Notes: a model not told the origin generated them from the letters alone. DNA of 64,000 nt from Tachypleus tridentatus (GCF_004210375.1 NC_134829.1:59016107-59080106), one strand, 5' to 3'. Counted from the stretch's first letter, positions 1-11,956 are shown. Numbers and translations are program-made.

Positions 1-1144
1 AGTACGTAAATCGGTTTTAAATACGACTCTTTCTCTTAAGGTTCAACTGAAGTGGTTCTTAAGCACCATTCCTCTGGGCTTCAAAACCTGCAGCTGTGAG
101 ATTCCAGTTTTTGATATTTAAAGTATGTGGAACAGGAATTAATCATTTTATCATACAGTTGTGGAAGAGAATCTGACCTCAATACCGACTATCGTTTAAT
201 TGAATAGTAGGGTTAGATGTTATAATTTGTAGCGCTCCCTCATTTCAAAATGCCAAGTGTGTTCAAAGTCCCTTTTTGGAAGTTCAAAAGTTAGTACGTT
301 TAATTAAACTTACAAATAAAACCAAACAAGGTTTGGTTATAGCTAATACTACTTACCGACATTCTATATAATGATTAAACATGTTTTTCCTCATAGTAAC
401 TATTATTTACTAAATTGTTCTGTGATTTTTCAAGTATTTATCGTAAGTGAATAAAATGATAAAAATACATTGATTTAGATTTAATATACAAGAAACTGAA
501 AGAAAAAAACACTTTTTTTTTTTTTCTCATTTTATTGAACAGCAATGTTATTTATATTACTTACCTAAATGCTTCATTAAAGTTTGGTTTGTGTGCCCAA
601 ACTGCTGTTAGAAATATCTTTCTTCATGTGAGATACTATAGTCATGTATCTTCTTGCATACGGGATATTATGTTGATACATCTGATTTCAGGCTAAGTAT
701 TAATTTAAGACCTTCGACTATTTATGAGGTACTATGGTGATACATCCGCCTTCATATGAGATACTATATTTGATGGTGTGAAATAATGAAATATTATGAC
801 TGAATACACTTAGCTAAGAAATAGAGGCAATTATTTATTGCCCAAGCATAAGAGTACTGTTAAAATTATATCTGTAGGTAGATTCGGTTTCAATAAATAA
901 AGGCGCAACCCAATATCTAGCTTATGTAATAATGTGAGAGAAAGACGTCGACAGAGAATAAAGAGAGAAACTTATATCCTGTTAAAGGAAAAATGTTCGG
1001 TGTGATTTAATGATTAGCATGTTATATTTTGTATTAGAGGGTCTATATTGGCATCTGATGACAAACAAGCAAACAATTTATTACACATCGCATTTAAGAG
1101 CTACCAGTGTATTATTGTGTGTGATCCTTTTTTCTTTTTTTTTT

Positions 1145-1377
1145 TAATTTCGCGTAAACGTACATGCGGCTATCTGTGCTAGCTGTCTCTAATTTAGCAG
1201 TACAGGAAGGTGGCTACCATCACCTCTCACAGCCAACACTTTTGCCAACGTATAGTGAAATTGGTCACACCTTATAACGCCCCAAGGCTGAAAGGGTAAG
1301 CATGTTTGATGGGACGGGATTCGAACCCGCGATACTTAGATTACGAGTCGATCGCCTTAACCACCTAGTCAGGCCAG
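1145..1377 (-). repeat. tRNA-derived SINE (in R0)
   Basis: Read on the minus strand it has the tRNA-like head with the B-box GGGTTCGAATCCCG-like motif (here 1,317-1,330 in reverse), then the standard core and a T-rich tail on the plus strand. Orthologous copies sit in RA, RB and RC at the equivalent position, so it was present before the block duplicated. Confidence 0.8.
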
Positions 1378-3325
1378 GACCACTTGGGGTACCACAATTG
1401 ATAGTGGAGGAAGCTATATACTGACTGTCTGCCTTCCCTTGTGGAAAGTTTCAGTTTTAAGATAACGTAAATTAAACACTAATTCCTGCAATCTAATCTT
1501 TATTGACATATATATTTGACTCTTGAACTACTCTTGTTTGACTGTCACTCTTATAGCATGCCAACACAGCACTAAAGTGCAGGGTATTATTTCGTTTAGT
1601 AGTAACTGGACTTAACCAAGAACCCTCAGTCCCATAGTCTGGATTACTGGTAGTTCGCTTAAAGAAGTGAGCAATAGGCCGCAAATGCTTTTATTGTTTA
1701 AGTCCGTATTCCTCGCATTCGTGGGTTAAGTTTGTTGTTTTTCTGCATAATTCTCACTGTTTTCGTATGAATGACACACAGGTTGGTTCTTCGAAGAGGC
1801 CCACCAAAATGGCCTCACTATCCTGTTGATAGCTATGACGTGGAGCTCTGGAATCGCAGGTCAGTCTTGAAGTCCTGAGCTATGGGTACTTCACCCCTAG
1901 GTTTTCTTGCATTTTGTTTTATTCAGTATGACGTCTTCGGTATGGAGGGTCTGTAAGGAAGCGATATAATCCATATCGGGTACTAAGACCTGAGAGATTG
2001 ATTGGTTGCTTTTAATTTAACGGTAGCTATCTGTGTCACCAGCCCCTGACTTTGAAGTGATAGAGTAGAGGGAAAACAACTAATCAACTCCAAATATCAC
2101 CAACATTTGGGCTATTCGTAACGAACAAAATGTTAGATTCTCATGTTCTTATGACCATGTTCTTATTTAATTTGGGTCTTGTGTTTGAGAAGTGGTTCTA
2201 CTGACCATGCTTCGTTCTTTCAGCTGTATGTGCGTCATAATGGTAACAGTCAATCCCACTTTTTCTTTAAGAAAAACTCTTCAGACGGTGAATGGGGTGG
2301 ACTGATTACCTTACCAATGTTTTTTGGTTCAAAATTACGGTCTGTTAAGCCTAAATCAATGAGTGTCTCCGACATGGTAACTTATCGCATTATGCGCATA
2401 ATATGTCAATTAATTGTACAAAGTAACTTATAATACGTGTATTTTTTTAATAATAATTTCCTTGCTACTGTATATGACAATTTTTAATTGAGTTAAACAA
2501 TCAACTTCTGTAACCACTGCAAACCTTACAAGAGCAACGTCTTGAACCTACTCTTTTTACTGGCAACAGACTGTGATATTAATTATTGTGTTTTTAGGGC
2601 CTTGCATAGCTTGGGAATCAGTACATTTGACTCGTGGTCCATTTATTTGTTTTGAATTAAGCAGAAAGCCACACAATGTGATATCTGTGTTATCCCTACC
2701 ATGAGTATTGAAACGCGATTAATGATTTACATGTTATTAGAGTCCCATCTTCAAGTTGTAATACACACAACAATATTTAATAAAAGTTTTAAGTATAGGT
2801 ATAAACGTGTTTTACTTTGCATAGGTTTAAAGTGGTTTTACTCTTGTATTAGAAAGAATTATAAGGTTTATTGCCTTATGATGTTGAATTTCCTCTTTGG
2901 TAAGTAATTGTTACCAATGATATACTTACCTGAGGTGCAATTTTTAAAAAAAACGTGAGATTTTTTGTTGAGTCATATGAATTTTTTTCAGAGTTATGGT
3001 GTTGCTTCCCCGACTTAAAATACATGAGACTTACCATCATGTAATTTATATACGACATTAGTATTGTGTTTTCTTTCTATTTTTTTACCAGAATGAAATA
3101 ATTTTGTTGTTAATTCTTTTTTGGATTAGGGTTATTCACAGGGTGATTATTAGGGTTATTCACAGGGTGATTATCGCATTGTTGACTTGTTACTTGAAAT
3201 ATCCTTCCCAGTCACTCTATAACCTAAAAATGTTGAATATTATTTGAATATCGTAATAAAAAGTTTTAAGTCACTCATTTCAGAATGTTTCCTAAACTAA
3301 TTATCTTCAAGTGCGTTTCTCAACA

Positions 3326-3606
3326 GGCATGGCATGGCCACGTGCGTAAGGCGTGTGACTCGTAATCCGCGGGTCGCGGGTTCGCGCCCGCGTCGCGCTA
3401 AACATGCTCGCCCTCCCAGCCGTGGAAGCGTAGAATATAACAGTCAATCCCACTATTCGTTGGTAAAAGAGTAGCCCAAGAGTTGGCGGTAGGTGGTGAT
3501 AACTAGCTGCCTTCACTCTAGTCTTACACTACTAAATTAGGGACGGCTTGCACAGATAGCCCTCGAGTAGCTTTGTGCGAAATTACAAAACAAACAAACA
3601 AACAAA
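3326..3606 (+). repeat. tRNA-derived SINE, full length
   Basis: Starts GGCATGGCATGGCC, carries the GGGTTCGCGCCCGC B-box region, the AGTAGCCCAAGAGTTGGCGG core and ends in (AAAC)n. The same insertion is at 42,220 in RB. This is the subfamily with GCGCCCGCGTCGCGC in the head. Confidence 0.85.
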
Positions 3607-3935
3607 CGTTTCTCAACAAAATAAATGCACGAAATAGAATGGTTGCAATGGTGTTAAAATACTTACAATATAAATCCACGTGAGCAGTATCATTTTTATA
3701 TAACATGGAGGCTTCATTTCCAAATAATCTGAAGTTAACGATTTATTACTTTCGAAGGAACATGAAATCACATTCTCTTAATTTTTATGGGAGGACTTAT
3801 CCATGTGGAAATATGATTGGTAAACATACCTACCTCTAATTCCTATGAATACTACCATAAATCCCACACATTCTAAAGAGAAACCATTGGAACATTTGTA
3901 CGTCTATATACTGATCCAATTAATCACGACTCCAG

Positions 3936-4220
3936 TCTTATTAGTGATATCGCCAAATTCAACATGCTAAGTAGATCGATACAATCTTTGAATATATTTA
4001 TAGTAACACCAACAGGATACTCTTGGAACATTAATCTTATTCCATTAATTGATACTAAAGATGACCTGCAAGGGATATTTCAGGGAAATGATGAAGAAGA
4101 ACTCGTGATATTATTGGTACTGTATCAGTGCCAGGCTGCCCTTGAAATTTATAGTTATAATACTCTTCAGTTTATAGGAATGAATAAATCACCCCAAAAC
4201 CGTTTTGAATATGCAAACTG
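3936..4220 (+). CDS. Candidate internal exon, unidentified (possibly von Willebrand A-like)
   Basis: An open stretch of 94 codons lies between a plausible acceptor (CTCCAG, ending 3,935) and a donor (GTAAAC at 4,221), both in phase 2. An ATG in frame is at 3,964 and a stop follows only if the donor is ignored. The peptide contains NIFIVTPTGYSW followed by an acidic helix-like stretch (NDEEELVILL). A buried strand before TPTGYSW followed by a helix is faintly like the last third of a VWA domain, but I cannot name it. It begins just after block R0 ends and precedes the CRD exons, whose phase (1) does not fit directly, so at least one more exon would be needed. Codon use and splice sites suggest a real or once-real exon. 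Confidence 0.4.
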
Positions 4221-4525
4221 GTAAACAATGTGACAATCAATGAGATATGAAGTCGTAGTACAACAGAATTTATCAGAACTTCTTTATGACATAGCTTAGC
4301 ATTTCGTAGATATTTTGATGTAACCGAAGATTGCTCGCTTTTGGAAAAGGTATATGATAGGCCTTTGCAATGTATATGTTTATATGCTCGAATGGGAATT
4401 TAAATTTTCTAAACAATCTTGGTTCGCTAGAACAATTCGGAAAAAGTTCTGCAAAATTTCGTAGAAACACAAATGTCAGAGACGCTGAAGCAACGAAAAA
4501 TATCTGGAAACTAGGTCAACCTGGT

Positions 4526-5895
4526 ATGGATTATTTATTTATTATTTATTTCTGACTTGGTAGTAGTTTAGGATTTTAAAGTCCTTAGAAGAGACCCTTA
4601 AGGCAAACCTGGGGCGCTCAGAAACCTTTGTTTCTCTTCAGCCCCACACGCGTATAAGGTAAGATGTGTCGTGAGGAGAAAGGTAGAAAAAACGAATTGA
4701 ATGATGTATTACAGAAAATAACGATAATATAGGAAATTTGAGGAGCGGGAGAGCTGGACTGGTACACTTTGGACGGAAATCATCATGATCACGAGCAGGG
4801 GAGACCAAGCTGCAGCAGGTCACAAATTCGTAAAGGAACCGGTGACATAAGGAGGGATAGAGAAAGGAGAGAGAGAGAAAGAAGGAAAGATAATAAAATA
4901 TGGAGAGAGCGATAGGAAAGAGGATAGTGTGGAGAGTGAGAGGAAGAGAGACAGAAGGTTCTTTTAGAGCTAGGGTGCCGGAGATCTATAAATCAAATGG
5001 CGAGAAATTAAATGTGTGGGAAACCGGAGTACCCGGAGAAAACCACTTTCACTGGGTGGGCGCGGAAAAAAATACGAACCCAGTGCCCAACCTGGAATGT
5101 AAAAAACATTAATGACATATAAATGAGTAACACAGTATTGTCTGTTTTATCGGTAATTGTTATTACTGGTCTCTGTGGTTTGTAGTCCAGTTTAATGGTG
5201 AAGTATACTTTGAGGTGTGTATGCCAGTCGGAATAATTGGCGAGTTTGGGAGTTTCTGTCAGTAGCTTTAGTGTAGTATCGTTTGGTAAGTTTGATGAAT
5301 CGATTCTTAATTGATAATAGTTGAGTAATGAAGTTGAGGTATGCTGCGGGAGTATAGTTGGGGAGGCGGTAAGCGGTTTTAATGGTGCGGTTTTGCAGGT
5401 TTTGTAACACTGAGTATTGTCTTTCAGTCATGTTACATGTGGCCGAACTACCATATTCGAAAAGGGGTCTAATGAATGCTTTGTATATTGCGAGAATGAT
5501 TTTGGGAGAACAGACTTTGTTGGGGCCACTAATACGTTTAAGAAAGAAAATTCTATTACTTGCTCGGGTAGCGATTTTCTGAAAGTGTGGTGTCCAAGAT
5601 AGGTTGTGAGACATGGTAAGGCCTAGAAAAGTGATAGACTTTGTGAAGATGGTGTTAGTTTTATTGAGGTTAAGTTTAATGTTTTTGATTTTTTTTTTCT
5701 GAAAAGTTATGTCATTAACATATATATTATAAAGTACTGGGCTGAGTACAGATCCTTGGGGCACGCCTGCATTTAAATTGAATGGGTGTGTGACCGAGGT
5801 ATTTATCTTAACACTTGCCTTACGAATGGTAAGGGTATGGAAGAAACAATATAAGACTTTCATTTGTATCTGATACTCAGCAAGCAGCTGGGAAA
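4526..5895 (-). pseudogene. 5'-truncated non-LTR retrotransposon (LINE) with reverse transcriptase 3' half
   Basis: Minus-strand ORF 5,863-5,192 (223 aa) contains AGVPQGSVLSPVLYNIYVND, reverse-transcriptase motif 4 of non-LTR elements. It then jumps to FLGLTMSHNLSW and FIRPLFEYGSS, typical of the I/Jockey-like thumb and C-terminus. The catalytic YADD stretch is missing, so an internal deletion makes it non-functional. The untranslated 3' part includes GGAAACCGGAGTACCCGGAG (plus strand about 5,018-5,037), a motif common in animal LINE-derived repeats. The element ends in an A/T simple tail (TTATTTATTATTTATTT at about 4,535). The paralogous segment at 21.1-22.5 kb lacks it, so it inserted after that duplication. 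Confidence 0.75.
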
Positions 5896-6280
5896 GAAAA
5901 CAGATATGTGTGTTATTTTACTCATAAACACACCGGTCACGTCACTGATGCAGCAACGATATGTGATTATATACCATCATCTTCGTATACTAGATGGATT
6001 AACAAAAACCTCTATAGAGGAGTGGTAAGCCTTCAAAGCTTACATAATTGATAAAGAGAAGAACTGTGAGTGCTTTCATAAAATCCCAAATTTCTGTGAT
6101 TAGTTTAATGAGTTGACTCAGTTACTCAGCATATAAAGAAATAAAAGTCTGCTGTAAAGAAACGATTTAGAAGAACGCGTTTTATTTTTCGCACGAATCT
6201 CGCACTCTGTAAAACTTTCTATTCCTATCGGTGACAGAAAATGAGCTAAAAAATATTTAACTTTCTGTTGTTTTCTTCAG

Positions 6281-6343
6281 TGTATGTTCCAGCAGAAAAC
6301 CTCACTTGCACTCGAGGATACGGAAGAGATGCTGACACGTGTT
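6281..6343 (+). CDS. CRD receptor paralogue 0, exon a
   Basis: A 63-bp exon between acceptor TTCTTCAG (ending 6,280) and donor GTTAGT (6,344). It starts with 2 bases and ends with 1 base of split codons (phase 1-1). It encodes YVPAENLTCTRGYGRDADTC. The paralogous exon at 22,072-22,134 is the same length and phase with about four substitutions, and its donor is the stronger GTAAGT. Its two cysteines lead into the cysteine-rich module in the next exon. Conserved length, frame and splice sites across two diverged copies support a real exon. Confidence 0.6.
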
Positions 6344-6526
6344 GTTAGTATATATTACACACAATAACGTTAATAGTTTCCATTAAACACAAAAAGATGA
6401 CAGACTTTTAATATCGTGTAGTTTTGATAAAATAAATTTGTTTTTTGATAATAAAGTCGTTGATCGGACTATAAAAATAAACACTGAGTGAATAAATGCG
6501 TAGCTATGTACTTTTAACGGTTTTAG

Positions 6527-6688
6527 ATCCATGTCCTCCTGGTCACTATGACAATGGATTACAAACTTACTGCCTGCCGTGTCCAGGAGGGACTTATATG
6601 GCACATTTTGCTTCTGACGCCTGTATAGCTTGTTCTGGAGATGAAATTACTGATGATGAAGGAGCTGATAATAAAGATCTTTGTAAAA
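6527..6688 (+). CDS. CRD receptor paralogue 0, exon b: ephrin-receptor-like cysteine-rich domain
   Basis: A 162-bp exon (acceptor GGTTTTAG, donor GTAATG), phase 1-1, open throughout. Joined to exon a it gives Y-PCPPGHYDNG, then CLPCPGGTY, CIAC, and a final DNKDLC. The CPPGxY...CxPCPxGTY...CxxC...C spacing is that of the GCC2/GCC3 (Ephrin_rec_like) module of extracellular proteins. Symmetric phase-1 exons are typical of shuffled extracellular domains. This copy keeps its frame, unlike the one at 22,320. No signal peptide, Ig or transmembrane exon was found nearby in this segment, so it may be a partial duplicate. Confidence 0.6.
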
Positions 6689-7089
6689 GTAATGGTTTTC
6701 TTTTATTGTTTCTTTAATAGTTAAAATATGTTTATTTTTGTTAAAACAGGTGGTAACAGTTGTTGTAACGATTTGGTATGTTAACATTTTTTGTCAAACT
6801 TATATTTACATAAAAACATATATATGACAAAGTGGTATTGTTTTGGTAAAATAGTTTATAATTCCATATATATATATATACTTACTTTTACGAATTATTT
6901 CCCCTCTACTTTGAATGATTATATCACGTAGACATTCTATGTACCTGATATTATAATTAAAGTAAAAGTTCTTTTTGAAACAACACATGAATCAAAATCT
7001 ACATGTATTTTTGTTAAAGTTACACTAAAATGTATAGAAATGAGTAGTGTTTCGAGACTTGCGACTGTAATGTAAATCTCTTAAACGTA

Positions 7090-7460
7090 TCAGCCCCCAA
7101 ATATAGCCTCGACATTAGACTTTGTTAGACCAAGGCCTCTGATCAAGTCATCGAGGTCTCTTTGGTTGGGGTCGTGTGGGTTTCTCTCACCAGCTGCACC
7201 TCTGAAATTGTAATCTGGATCTTCAACGTCGACCTCCTCTTCTGATTTGCTGCTCTCTTTTGAAGATGGCTGCTTTCTTTCTGGCAAATTGGATACGCTG
7301 AGGCGATGGATGATGGAAGGTTCGAATACATGATAGCAAAACCATTCTTATCAACCCGACATTTGGAAAAGTTAACCACGCAGAAGTAGCAGTTGATTGA
7401 GTGGTCAGTGGGTTCACGCCAAATTCTTGAAATAGTGAACTCCATGTACTCTGTACCATC
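7090..7460 (-). pseudogene. Relic of an uncharacterised arthropod protein family (REPTDH-CYFC type)
   Basis: Reading the minus strand from an acceptor-like CTCTTTTTCAG (to 7,461), one frame gives WREPTDHSINCYFCVVNFSK followed by YSNLPSSI. After a frameshift near 7,290-7,310, another frame gives DVEDPDYNFRG and QRDLDDLIRGLGLTKSNVEA. From memory, many arthropod predicted proteins share this order: REPT(N/D)H..DCYFC, YPNLPSA..P, then DL(N/D)DLVRDL.L(S/P)K. Their function is unknown to me. The frameshift and the sudden end after GG-stop indicate a broken copy. Confidence 0.55.
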
Positions 7461-7474
7461 CTGAAAAAGAGCAA

Positions 7475-9900
7475 AATAAAATTATTACGAAGAATAAATT
7501 TATCTCATCCACAACTAATGTGTAAGAGGTTCATGCAAAATATTTTATATGTGATACTTTTCTATAATATTGGAATTAAAAAATAAATTAAAATACATTT
7601 AAATTTCAAAAGATCTAAAATTTTATATTATAAAATCTTGCTATTCGAACAAGCAAAAATTGTCCATCTTACCATCTAAAGTTTTTTACAATGTTCACAG
7701 GTAAAATGAGGTGCTCAGGGTTTGTTTTGATCCCTGCCAGACATGCCGAAAAATTAATGTAACCAAGCAACCCAGAAAAGAACTTATCATTACCGACTTT
7801 TAATAATGCAGAAATATAAACATCCAAATATAGTCAACTACGTGGATAGCTTTCTTGATGGTGATGAACTCTGGGTTAGTGTTTTTGTGTGACGTACATG
7901 TTAAATCTCTTATATTTCTAATCTTACCTGTTTTACAGTGTAGGTTAACGTACTGTTTTCATTTAATTAAGTGGTCAATTTCAAGCAACCCTACAAGTTT
8001 AAGAATATTTTTACATATCACTCTCAGAGGTCTGCTTTGTTTAAATTATAATTATAAATAATACGCAATAATTTTAGTGTGGGAGGATGCAGCCACATTT
8101 GCTTTAACACAATAACTTTATATTTCCATTCTCAGCTTCTACCAGTATGTTATCTCTTATGAGCATCTGTAATTTTTTAATATGCTTGATTCATCTTCCT
8201 GGTATGTTTTACACATAATGTTTTATACGTAGTTATTTTATTCAAGAAAGGTTGAGTATGTTACATTATTAGCAGCTTATACAATACACTCAAATGTAGC
8301 ATTATCTACAAAACTGTAAACATTGTTTAGTGTGTAATACAATAAATATTAAATTATTAAATTTTCAGTCTCTCACACAAAATACAATCCAATGTAATCT
8401 TTTATAAATTTTGGGTAACAGATTACAGCATTAATTACCAATATATAAAAAGAGTGTACTTCAAAAAACGAAAAACATCTTTTGACGTAGAAAAAATAAA
8501 AGTTAGAAATTGAAGAATTAACAAAAATGTATAAGAGTGGTCTTTACAAATTCACGTTTCCTTTCTAAGAAAAACTGATAGTTCAAATAAAATACATACT
8601 GTATAAACTTACAAAGTGGTTTGGCATGAAAATGGGTTAAAAATTTACAATTATAGAATTGATTTTATCGAAAAATCACAAACTAATTAAAGATATCAAG
8701 AGCATATATTTAAAAACTACTGCAGGCAACAGTCTAGTCTTTCAAGATTACATGGAAACATGAAAAATCTACTGTGTATGTTGTGCAAGTAATATTATGC
8801 TGAGCATTGTTTATCTATAATAATAAAATGGTGTGTATCTGTGTATGTGTGTGGCCACCACAGCTCTAAAAGGAAAGAACCTTGAAATGTGACATTTTGC
8901 ACCCTTGCTAAGTGGATCTCGACGGTATGAATCTGAGTATTAGTACTTATACACTTGTGTATGTATTCTTTTTTATGTGGAAAGGTAGCAAAAGAAAAGA
9001 AGTGGTACCTTGTATAACAACTTCACGAATATAAAATAGTCAATAAATGTTCGTGAAGATGTTTTCCAATAATGAGTTTTATGTCATGTTCCTGAGCAAG
9101 AAAACTATATAGGTTGTAGTTTTATGCTGAAATAGGCTCAGAATATCTACAATCACATAGTCATGTAGCAGAGGTGGTCTGGGTCCCTTTTGGGGGGCAT
9201 GCCATTTTATTATGAAATGGGGCTCATACCATCCCACCAGTAATCAGAGTCATATGTGATCTTTGAATTACATACAAGGAAGCCCGTGTCCACCTCGATC
9301 ACACAAAATATATGGACCTAAAAACAAGACAGTTGCTCGGTACATTCGTTCATATAAGATATAATACATAGAAAACCAATGTGTCTCGGTAATCGTACTT
9401 TCCTGAAGTGGCTTTTGTCATGTTATTTAGCAATAAAAGTATTGCTTAATATCGTACTGTAAAGATAAAACGAAATATATAAATAACAAAAATGGAAAAT
9501 ATTAAATAACTTCATTTTTCATTAAAAACATTGGTGACATAACAGCAAATACCTTAGTTCAAAAATAATTTAAGTTTAAAATTACCCAGAGGTAGTTACT
9601 CAAGGTTGTGGGTGTCAACCTACAATGCCCACACTTTATTCACGGCCAGCTTTATACTGGATGTTGCGGTTTGTAAGATCCTTTACCTCTTGGCAACAGA
9701 TGTTAAAACAACTAATATATCAACCAAATAACATGATGAAAGTAATTCTGGTATTTTATTAATGTACAGAAACTTTGATATTTTTTGTTTTAATTAATTT
9801 TTATGTTGTTGTCTCCAACTTTCACAAGAAATACATATATATATATAAAATATTGAACACAACAAACACACTGATTTAACTTTTAAATAAATTAATATTT
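7475..9900. other. Non-coding stretch, no gene recognised
   Basis: AT-rich sequence without coding-like ORFs. It holds a possible small repeat between AATAATAAAATGG (about 8,819) and its inverted counterpart CCATTTTATTATG (about 9,203), enclosing a GTGTGTATCTGTGTATG microsatellite-like start. I cannot assign that repeat to a family. Confidence 0.5.
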
Positions 9901-10210
9901 CATTTAGATACTCCAGGCAATACAAGATTTTCATCTCAACAACATAGTTCACAGATATATTAAAAGTTACAACATTTTACTTGGGAAAGATTGGACCATA
10001 AAATTAGATAAGTGCTTAAACATATAATGACTTAGTGAACACAAGCATTTCTAAGTATTTTAGCTTGTCTGTAATAATTTGATGTTAGCATAGATTACTT
10101 GACAACTTATATATATTATTAATATGTTGACTAGCAGTTATTTACAAGTTATTTATGTTTTCTATCTCTCTCACATGGTCACTTTACTTTAGTTTCTTTC
10201 CATCATATAG

Positions 10211-10406
10211 CTGTTTCGGAAAAAGTGCTCAGCTCTCCCCAAAACAAATTAAGCGAACATCATTAGTTGAAACTCGTCACTGGATAGCTCCATAATTAGT
10301 AAGAAGGATAAAGTATGGACCTGAGGTTGAAATTTGGTCCCTTGGTATAACAGCCATTGAAATGGTCAATGGTCAACCTCCTTATCATGAGGAAAATAGT
10401 GACATG
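10211..10406 (+). pseudogene. PAK-like kinase pseudogene copy 1, activation-loop exon
   Basis: A 196-bp exon between CATCATATAG and donor GTAAAT (phase 2 in, 0 out). The translation resembles p21-activated kinase (group I) subdomains [28 protein letters not shown], then [18 protein letters not shown]. Group I PAKs read DFGFCAQ.SPEQSKR, GTPYWMAPE and VDIWSLGIMAIEM. Changes that would inactivate it: DFG aspartate replaced (CFG), the APE glutamate codon replaced by a TAA stop at 10,293-10,295, and VDIWS read as VEIWS. Splice signals remain, so this is a duplicated rather than processed pseudogene. Confidence 0.75.
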
Positions 10407-10912
10407 GTAAATATTGGTAACTAGTAATTACAGCCAATATCCAAGTTCTTAAAAGCTACATATTTACACTTTAAAACACAATCGTACGCTTTGTCGAGAA
10501 TGTTTTTCACCAACTTCAGGGAATAGCTATAATAAAGACAAAAACAAGACTTCACATTATTCAAACATGAAGATGTATTCAAGATAATGATGAACAGTTG
10601 AACGATCAAGCAACAATGAACATTTGAGAAAACTGTATACAGTAACAAACAATTAATTATTGAATGTACATGTTATATTATTATATTTCAACTTCTTAAA
10701 CTATAGTATTTTCTGCAATAGTATCACTACCATTTTGTTAACCCTCCTATAAATAAACACTAACACACTAGATAATTCACCCGTGTTATTTAACTGGTAT
10801 AAAGGTATACCTCTAGTAATATTTAGACATCATTAGGAAGGATTATCCAAATATTTGTACACACTGTTAAGTTAGGTTATTGATTTAGTCATCAAGTCGC
10901 ACTCTTTTTCAG

Positions 10913-11032
10913 GTATTTGATTTGATATCAAAAAGTGGAAAACCAAACATTGAGAATAAAGATAACTTATTCCTGGACAGGTGTCTAGAAGTGGACATAA
11001 ATAAACGATACACTGCTTCTGAACTCTTAGAG
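10913..11032 (+). pseudogene. PAK-like kinase pseudogene copy 1, following exon (subdomains X-XI)
   Basis: A 120-bp exon (acceptor TTTTTCAG, donor GTGTGG), phase 0-0, matching the phase of the preceding kinase exon. It encodes VFDLISKSGKPNIENKDN, then FLDRCLEVDINKRYTASELL. This aligns with the PAK stretch ALYLIATNG...FL.RCLE.D..KR..A.ELL but lacks about six residues before FLDRC. The exon is open. In the duplicated segment at 17-18.8 kb it is gone: sequence equivalent to about 10,892-11,142 is deleted there. Confidence 0.7.
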
Positions 11033-11287
11033 GTGTGGTATAAATTGCTGTTATTTTACTAAGCTATTTTTGTTTGATTGACACTAGAGAAATGGTATAT
11101 TATAAAACCCATCAAGCATTTGGAAACATCAGTTGAGTAACGTTTGTCATAATTAGAACGACGAAGAAAATCGTTAGAATGAAGGAAACAGTTTCTCCAA
11201 TGTGAGTTTTTACCCCATTTTGAAGAGTATAGTTTGTTTAACGTGTAAAAATTGCAAGTAACCCCTGTACTTTGCACTATAAAACCC

Positions 11288-11476
11288 CTACTATGCGGGT
11301 TCGCGTCCGCATTGCGCGAAACATGATCGCCCTCCCAGACGTGGGGGCGTTATAATGTAACGGTCAATCCCACTATTCGTTGGTAAAAGAGTAGCCCAAG
11401 AGTTGGTGGTGTGTGGTGATGACTAGCTGCCTTCTCTCTAGTCTTACACTACTAAATAAGGGACGGCTCGGTGCAG
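11288..11476 (+). repeat. SINE, 5'-truncated
   Basis: Begins inside the tRNA-like head (GGGTTCGCGTCCGCATTGCGC) and covers the core, ending at GGGACGGCTCGGTGCAG instead of the usual tail. The same partial copy is at 18,172. Confidence 0.75.
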
Positions 11477-11956
11477 TGGGCTAACAACCTACTCACTTAA
11501 ATACCTTTTGAGAATCCGCAAGTGATTGCGGCTCTTTGTTCCTTGATGGAATCGAGTGGTGAATGAATGATGAATGATATACGATATATAGTTGTCACTT
11601 ACACAGACGGACTCTTTTATTATTCTAGATATAACAGACATATCAGATGCGTAAGGTAGTGTTTTGATATATAAAATAATAAAAACATAATTAGAGTTAT
11701 ACCAATAAAACGGCCTGGTTTAATCATGTGGTTATGTCCTTTGATTTTATTCGATCAACAATTCCTTTATAGTACAAATGGTAGGAAAGGCAAAAACAAA
11801 TGAGTTGAAATCAAAATAAATAAATAAACACCGTATCGCTGGATCTGTTAACTAATGTGAAACTTTTCCAGTAATCTGTATTGAGTTACCTCTCCTCAAA
11901 CATTTAGATTTTTTTATGAGGATGGTGTTGACGAATAACCGTTTTCCCTTCAGTTT

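Larger units (their letters stand above)
1..3915. repeat. Large duplicated block R, copy R0 (left end outside window)
   Basis: Runs co-linear with RB (36,141-42,772) with only scattered differences, but lacks the part equivalent to RB 38,779-41,527. The junction is near 2,635 and falls inside SINE-derived sequence on both sides. Homology to RB stops after CTATATACTGAT at 3,904-3,915. It contains SINE copies and a short tandem duplication (GGGTTATTCACAGGGTGATTAT, about 3,128-3,172). Small ORFs in it are not coding-like. Nothing gene-like is seen outside the SINEs. Confidence 0.85.

Noticed and set aside
1493-1684. 63-codon minus-strand ORF repeated at 37,637 and 61,638
   Set aside because: It recurs only because the R block is duplicated. 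RA breaks it, there is no domain, start context or splice support, and its changes are not silent-biased.
2701-2907. 68-codon ORF in R0
   Set aside because: It starts inside a type-2 SINE remnant and is driven by AT-rich sequence. The RB equivalent is interrupted by a stop soon after the same start.
3340-3412. tRNA-like sequence with a B-box in the SINE heads
   Set aside because: The acceptor stem does not close and the sequence continues directly into the SINE core, so these are SINE promoters rather than tRNA genes. The same applies to all other copies.
4840-4920. GA-rich stretch GGAGAGAGAGAGAAAGAAGG as a regulatory element
   Set aside because: It lies inside the LINE 3' region and is best seen as element-borne simple sequence.
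6753-6786. Possible tiny exon after the cysteine-rich exon of segment 0 (between AAAACAG and GTATGT)
   Set aside because: Phase would fit (GNSCCNDL), but the paralogous position in segment A does not preserve it, and it does not encode a membrane segment.
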